A DNA stretch of 8,008 nt from Maribacter sp. Lineage in GTDB: Bacteria > Bacteroidota > Bacteroidia > Flavobacteriales > Flavobacteriaceae. A program made the translations under genes and the position numbers. The stretch lies in assembly GCA_003232155.1 (NCBI GenBank), contig QILY01000203.1, positions 1 to 8,008 of the forward strand, in the 5' to 3' direction. The notes under the pieces are model-generated. The model did no database searches, was not told the origin of the DNA, and saw only the letters and a program-made list of their open reading frames with translations. Below are positions 4,979 to 8,008 of this stretch, one piece after another (the first letter of the stretch is position 1; each line of letters starts with the position of its first letter).

Positions 4979-5002
4979 AATTTTTAGACATGTCTAAAAA
5001 TT
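4979..5002. promoter_or_regulatory. 24-bp perfect palindrome in a convergent intergenic region
   Basis: The 24 bases are exactly self-complementary, centred on AGACATGTCT with A/T-rich wings (AATTTTT / AAAAATT). Long palindromes of this kind are typical of operators for dimeric regulators; the TTTAGAC half-site looks like those of DtxR/MntR-type metal regulators, but that is only a resemblance. It lies between the 3' ends of hsp20 and uvrB, with no gene start next to it and no open frame on either strand. The rest of 4891-5080 is AT-rich, and I see nothing else in it. Confidence 0.5.
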
Positions 5003-5080
5003 GAACATATCTAATTTATAATCAGTTTTTTAAAATTAATATATAAAGTAAAACTTCAATAAAAGTACAATATCAATATT

Positions 5081-5107
5081 TTCAAAAAAAGATAGCTTTT
5101 TTTTGAA
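5081..5107 (-). terminator. Possible terminator of uvrB
   Basis: Directly behind the uvrB stop, TTCAAAAAAAAG and CTTTTTTTGAA (minus-strand sense) pair around CTAT. The stem is nearly all A-T, so it is weaker than the others here, but its position and T tract fit; it may also act on the plus strand. Confidence 0.5.
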
Positions 5108-7096
5108 TTATCGCTGTTTTTGTAAAATTTTAATTTCGTCACGTAATTTTGCAGCTTGAATAAAGTCTAATTCTTTCGCCGCTTTTTCCATGTTTTTGCG
5201 TTTGTTTTGAATCAACTTTTCTATCTGTTCTTTGGTAAGGTAATCCATGTCCGGTTCAGCAGCTCTCAACTCCTCTTTTTTAAAATGATAGGTTGAAACT
5301 GAATTTTTGGAAAGGGCATTATCCAAGCTTTTGTTCAATGCTTTTGGTGTAATATTGTGGGCTAGATTATAGGCAATTTGTTTCTCTCTTCGGTAGTCGG
5401 TTTCATCAATAGTTTTCTGCATACTTTTAGTAATCTTATCGGCATACATAATTGCTTTCCCGTTTAAGTTTCTTGCTGCCCTTCCTACGGTTTGTGTCAA
5501 GGATCTTGCACTTCGTAAAAAGCCTTCTTTATCCGCATCTAGAATTGCGACCAATGATACTTCGGGTAGATCCAATCCTTCTCGCAATAAGTTTACTCCT
5601 ATCAGCACATCAAAAACACCTTTACGGAGGTCTTGCATAATTTCAACACGCTCTAAAGTATCAACATCACTATGAATATAGCGGCAACGAATATTGATAC
5701 GGGTCAAATATTTGGCCAGTTCCTCAGCCATACGTTTGGTCAATGTAGTTACCAAGGTACGTTCGTCTTTTTCTACGCGCTGTTGTATTTCTTCAATGAG
5801 GTCATCAATTTGATTTAAACTTGGCCGCACCTCAATGACTGGGTCTAAAAGTCCTGTTGGCCGAATCACTTGCTCTACATATACCCCTTCGGTCAACTGT
5901 AATTCATAATCCGCAGGTGTGGCACTAACAAAGATCACTTGATTTTGGAGCGCTTCGAACTCTTCAAATTTTAAAGGCCTATTGTCCATGGCGGCTGGTA
6001 AACGAAATCCGTATTCTACCAAATTTTCTTTTCGAGACCTGTCACCACCATACATGGCATGGACTTGCGAAATAGTAACATGACTTTCATCAACCACCAT
6101 TAAATAATCATTTGGAAAGTAATCAAGCAAACAAAATGGGCGAGTACCAGGTTTACGACCATCTAAATATCTTGAGTAATTCTCTATACCTGAACAGTAG
6201 CCCAATTCTCGAATCATTTCAAGATCAAAACTGGTACGTTCTTCTAAACGTTTCGCTTCCAGAGGTTTGCCAATTTCCTTGAAATAGTCCACTTGCTTTA
6301 CCATATCTTCCTGTATTTGATGAATGGCATTCTGCAATATATCAGGTGATGTAACAAACATGTTCGCTGGGTATATGTTGAGATTCCCATATACTTCTAT
6401 AATAGTGTTGTTAAAGGGGTCAAAAGCTTCGATTTCTTCGATTTCATCCCCAAAAAAATGGATGCGAAAAGCGTGGTCTGCGTAACTGGGAAAAACATCT
6501 ACCACATCACCTTTTACCCTAAAACTCCCATTCTTAAAATCGGCAGTAGTCCGCGAATATAGGCTTTGTACCAATTGATGCAAAAATTTGGTTCGAGGGA
6601 TAACCTGATCCTTTTGAATTGAAATCACATTTTTTTGAAATTCATCAGGATTTCCTATACCATACAAACATGAAACTGATGCAACTACAATTACATCACG
6701 CCTACCCGAAAGTAGGGAGGATGTAGTACTCAAGCGTAATTTCTCAATATCTTCATTGATGGATAGATCTTTTTCAATATAAAGCCCTGAAGTAGGTATA
6801 TAAGCTTCAGGTTGGTAGTAATCATAATAAGAAACAAAATATTCCACAGCATTTTCAGGAAAAAACTGCTTGAATTCAGAGTAAAGTTGCGCTGCCAAGG
6901 TTTTATTATGCGCCAAAACCAAAGTAGGTTTTTGGACAGTTTCAATCACATTGGCAACCGTAAAGGTTTTTCCTGAACCAGTTACACCCAACAAGGTCTG
7001 ATATTTTTCTTCAGACGCTATGCCAGCTACTAATTGCTGTATGGCATTAGGTTGGTCGCCTGTTGGTTTGAATTCTGAAACTACCTTAAACTTCAT
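5108..7096 (-). CDS. uvrB: UvrABC system protein B (excinuclease subunit)
   Basis: The damage-verifying helicase-like subunit of nucleotide excision repair: it is loaded by UvrA, then recruits UvrC for incision. The 662 residues are the normal length, and all landmarks are intact. Walker A is GVTGSGKT (37-44). The aromatic beta-hairpin that clamps one DNA strand lies around 86-110 (YFVSYYDYYQPEAYIP). Motif II is DESH (336-339), motif III SATP (391-394), motif VI QTVGRAAR (535-542). The C-terminal UVR domain, which contacts UvrC, spans about 622-660 (EKAAKELDFIQAAKLRDEI). The start MKFKVVSEFKPTGDQP is the standard one. Only 45 bases separate it from the upstream T9SS gene, with just a weak hairpin between. 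I found no convincing SOS box or promoter there; a promoter inside the upstream gene or read-through is possible. Confidence 0.98.
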   Translation of the reverse strand: MKFKVVSEFKPTGDQPNAIQQLVAGIASEEKYQTLLGVTGSGKTFTVANVIETVQKPTLVLAHNKTLAAQLYSEFKQFFPENAVEYFVSYYDYYQPEAYIPTSGLYIEKDLSINEDIEKLRLSTTSSLLSGRRDVIVVASVSCLYGIGNPDEFQKNVISIQKDQVIPRTKFLHQLVQSLYSRTTADFKNGSFRVKGDVVDVFPSYADHAFRIHFFGDEIEEIEAFDPFNNTIIEVYGNLNIYPANMFVTSPDILQNAIHQIQEDMVKQVDYFKEIGKPLEAKRLEERTSFDLEMIRELGYCSGIENYSRYLDGRKPGTRPFCLLDYFPNDYLMVVDESHVTISQVHAMYGGDRSRKENLVEYGFRLPAAMDNRPLKFEEFEALQNQVIFVSATPADYELQLTEGVYVEQVIRPTGLLDPVIEVRPSLNQIDDLIEEIQQRVEKDERTLVTTLTKRMAEELAKYLTRINIRCRYIHSDVDTLERVEIMQDLRKGVFDVLIGVNLLREGLDLPEVSLVAILDADKEGFLRSARSLTQTVGRAARNLNGKAIMYADKITKSMQKTIDETDYRREKQIAYNLAHNITPKALNKSLDNALSKNSVSTYHFKKEELRAAEPDMDYLTKEQIEKLIQNKRKNMEKAAKELDFIQAAKLRDEIKILQKQR

Positions 7097-7123
7097 GTGA
7101 TAAAGTTACGAAAGGCAAGTGAT

Positions 7124-7150
7124 AAAAGATTGGATGGTAGTTTATCTTTT
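7124..7150 (-). terminator. Weak hairpin at the end of the T9SS protein gene
   Basis: AAAAGAT (minus-strand sense, 7150-7144) pairs with ATCTTTT (7130-7124) around a 13-base loop, overlapping the stop codon. The stem is AT-rich and has no following T run, so it may only partly stop transcription into uvrB. Confidence 0.25.
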
Positions 7151-8008
7151 TAGAGCAAAATGACCCTTGAATTGCCTATTATCACCAAGATTTATTACAA
7201 ACCAATAATCAGATGCCGGTAATGAGGTGTTAATAAATGAGCCATCCCATCCTTCGCCAGACGGATTTACTTGTTTTATCAATTTTCCGTATCTGTCATA
7301 AATAAAAATTGATGTGTTTTGAGTGGCACCATCTTCTAAGCCAATAATTTGCCAAAAATCATTAATACCATCATTATTGGGAGTGAAAAATTTTGGAAAG
7401 CCAATAACAGATACTATTTCTTCAGTAATACCACAACCATTTTTATCCCTAACAAAAACAGTTATAAAACCAGGAGTTACATTTTCAAAAAAGTTGCTTT
7501 CTTGATAATTTTCACCATCTATAGAGAATTCATAAATACCATCACCACCAACCGTAACCTGAATAGTATTATTTTCTAAAATATCATTAATATTAATTTC
7601 TTGTATGATCGCCCTATTCGAGGGCAGCACCTCAAATTTTTTCATATTTGTACATAGGGTCGTTATTCCGTTGTCAGTATATTGAGTGCCTATTTCTAAG
7701 TTATAATTGCCTATGGTAGTAATTGTAACGTTTTGGGTATTTGAAATCTCTTGTTCTGTATTTCCTTCCATTCGTATCCATCTATAGGTATCAAAACCTA
7801 TAGGAGCTGATATTTCAAGCGGGTTTCCATCAGTACACAGAAGATAATTTTCAGGTATTTCAAATGAGGGGGAAAGATTTACTACTAATTCTATCTCTTC
7901 AACGCCTTGGCATTGGTTTGAATTTTCTATACGTACATATAATGTAGTTGATTCTGTAGTGTAATTTCCAGAAACGGCATTCAATTCTAAGGTCACATCT
8001 TCTAAAGA
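7142..8008 (-). CDS. T9SS type B sorting domain (gliding-motility-associated C-terminal) protein, 3' part
   Basis: The frame is open to the window edge, so the N-terminus is missing; 288 residues are visible. The last ~84 form a CHU_C/TIGR04131-type domain. This starts at FPKFFTPNNDGINDFWQI, continues with SIFIYDRYGKLI and GEGWDGSF, then LPASDYWFVI, and ends FKGHFALKR. This domain directs export across the outer membrane by the type IX system and attachment or release at the surface. Upstream are beta-rich Ig/PKD-like repeats with spaced cysteines (CQGVEEIELVV, YLLCTDG, TLCTNMKKF) and a SprB-like segment YEFSIDGENYQESNFFENVTPGFITVFVRDKNGCG. Such proteins are often very large adhesins, so the visible part may be a small fraction. 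The specific function is unknown. GTG at 7996-7994 is within the protein, not a real start. Confidence 0.9.
   Translation of the reverse strand, partial: SLEDVTLELNAVSGNYTTESTTLYVRIENSNQCQGVEEIELVVNLSPSFEIPENYLLCTDGNPLEISAPIGFDTYRWIRMEGNTEQEISNTQNVTITTIGNYNLEIGTQYTDNGITTLCTNMKKFEVLPSNRAIIQEININDILENNTIQVTVGGDGIYEFSIDGENYQESNFFENVTPGFITVFVRDKNGCGITEEIVSVIGFPKFFTPNNDGINDFWQIIGLEDGATQNTSIFIYDRYGKLIKQVNPSGEGWDGSFINTSLPASDYWFVINLGDNRQFKGHFALKR

Noticed and set aside
5452..5640. Plus-strand frame within uvrB
   Set aside because: It is antisense to conserved helicase motifs of uvrB; the apparent hydrophobicity is a by-product of the codon pattern.
6730..6945. Second minus-strand frame within uvrB
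   Set aside because: It is a shifted reading frame of uvrB, which is intact in its own frame; no frameshift is needed.
7097..7141. uvrB promoter with -7 box TAACTTTA (7108-7101, minus)
   Set aside because: It ends four bases before the ATG, which would leave almost no leader, and there is no -33 partner at the right distance.
7323..7579. Two plus-strand frames opposite the T9SS protein gene
   Set aside because: The minus-strand frame has a clear C-terminal sorting domain here, and the antisense products show nothing recognisable.

Overview
The window looks like a piece of a chromosome from a marine-type Flavobacteriaceae (Bacteroidota). The base composition is AT-rich, and starts lack obvious Shine-Dalgarno sequences. 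There are housekeeping promoter matches to the Bacteroidota -33 TTTG / -7 TAnnTTTG pattern. A type IX secretion (T9SS) type B C-terminal domain is present, as are a family of small secreted proteins and a one-repeat DUF1456 protein of flavobacterial style. The genus cannot be fixed from the sequence alone.

Layout. Positions 1-839 hold no intact gene: a GC-rich edge segment, a possible remnant of a membrane-protein gene (194-316, minus), a shortened copy of a dispersed foldback repeat (334-456), and a 183-bp MITE-like element bounded by TTAA (610-792). The MITE's right end touches the promoter of a Lon substrate-binding-domain protein (840-1478). Next comes sucC (1571-2764), followed one base after its stop by a fuller copy of the foldback repeat (2765-2967) and then by a strong terminator (3002-3034). 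A small secreted protein (3273-3611) follows, preceded by an ECF-sigma-type promoter and a structured leader. It converges on a DUF1456 gene (3646-4011, minus) whose last codons lie inside the shared terminator. Then comes an Hsp20 chaperone gene (4359-4784) behind a sigma-54-type promoter with a tandem near-copy. A convergent intergenic region with a 24-bp perfect palindrome (4979-5002) separates it from uvrB (5108-7096, minus). The 3' part of a T9SS-secreted protein gene (7142-8008, minus) runs off the right edge.

The genes do not form one pathway: they are single-gene units covering the TCA cycle (sucC), nucleotide excision repair (uvrB), protein homeostasis (Hsp20, perhaps the Lon-domain protein) and the cell envelope (small secreted protein, T9SS cargo). 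The more interesting signal is in the non-coding DNA. Two families of non-autonomous repeats have inserted at gene boundaries, and two neighbouring genes appear to be driven by different alternative sigma factors. I see no CRISPR array, tRNA, rRNA, phage or defence system, and no clear evidence of an undescribed multi-gene system.
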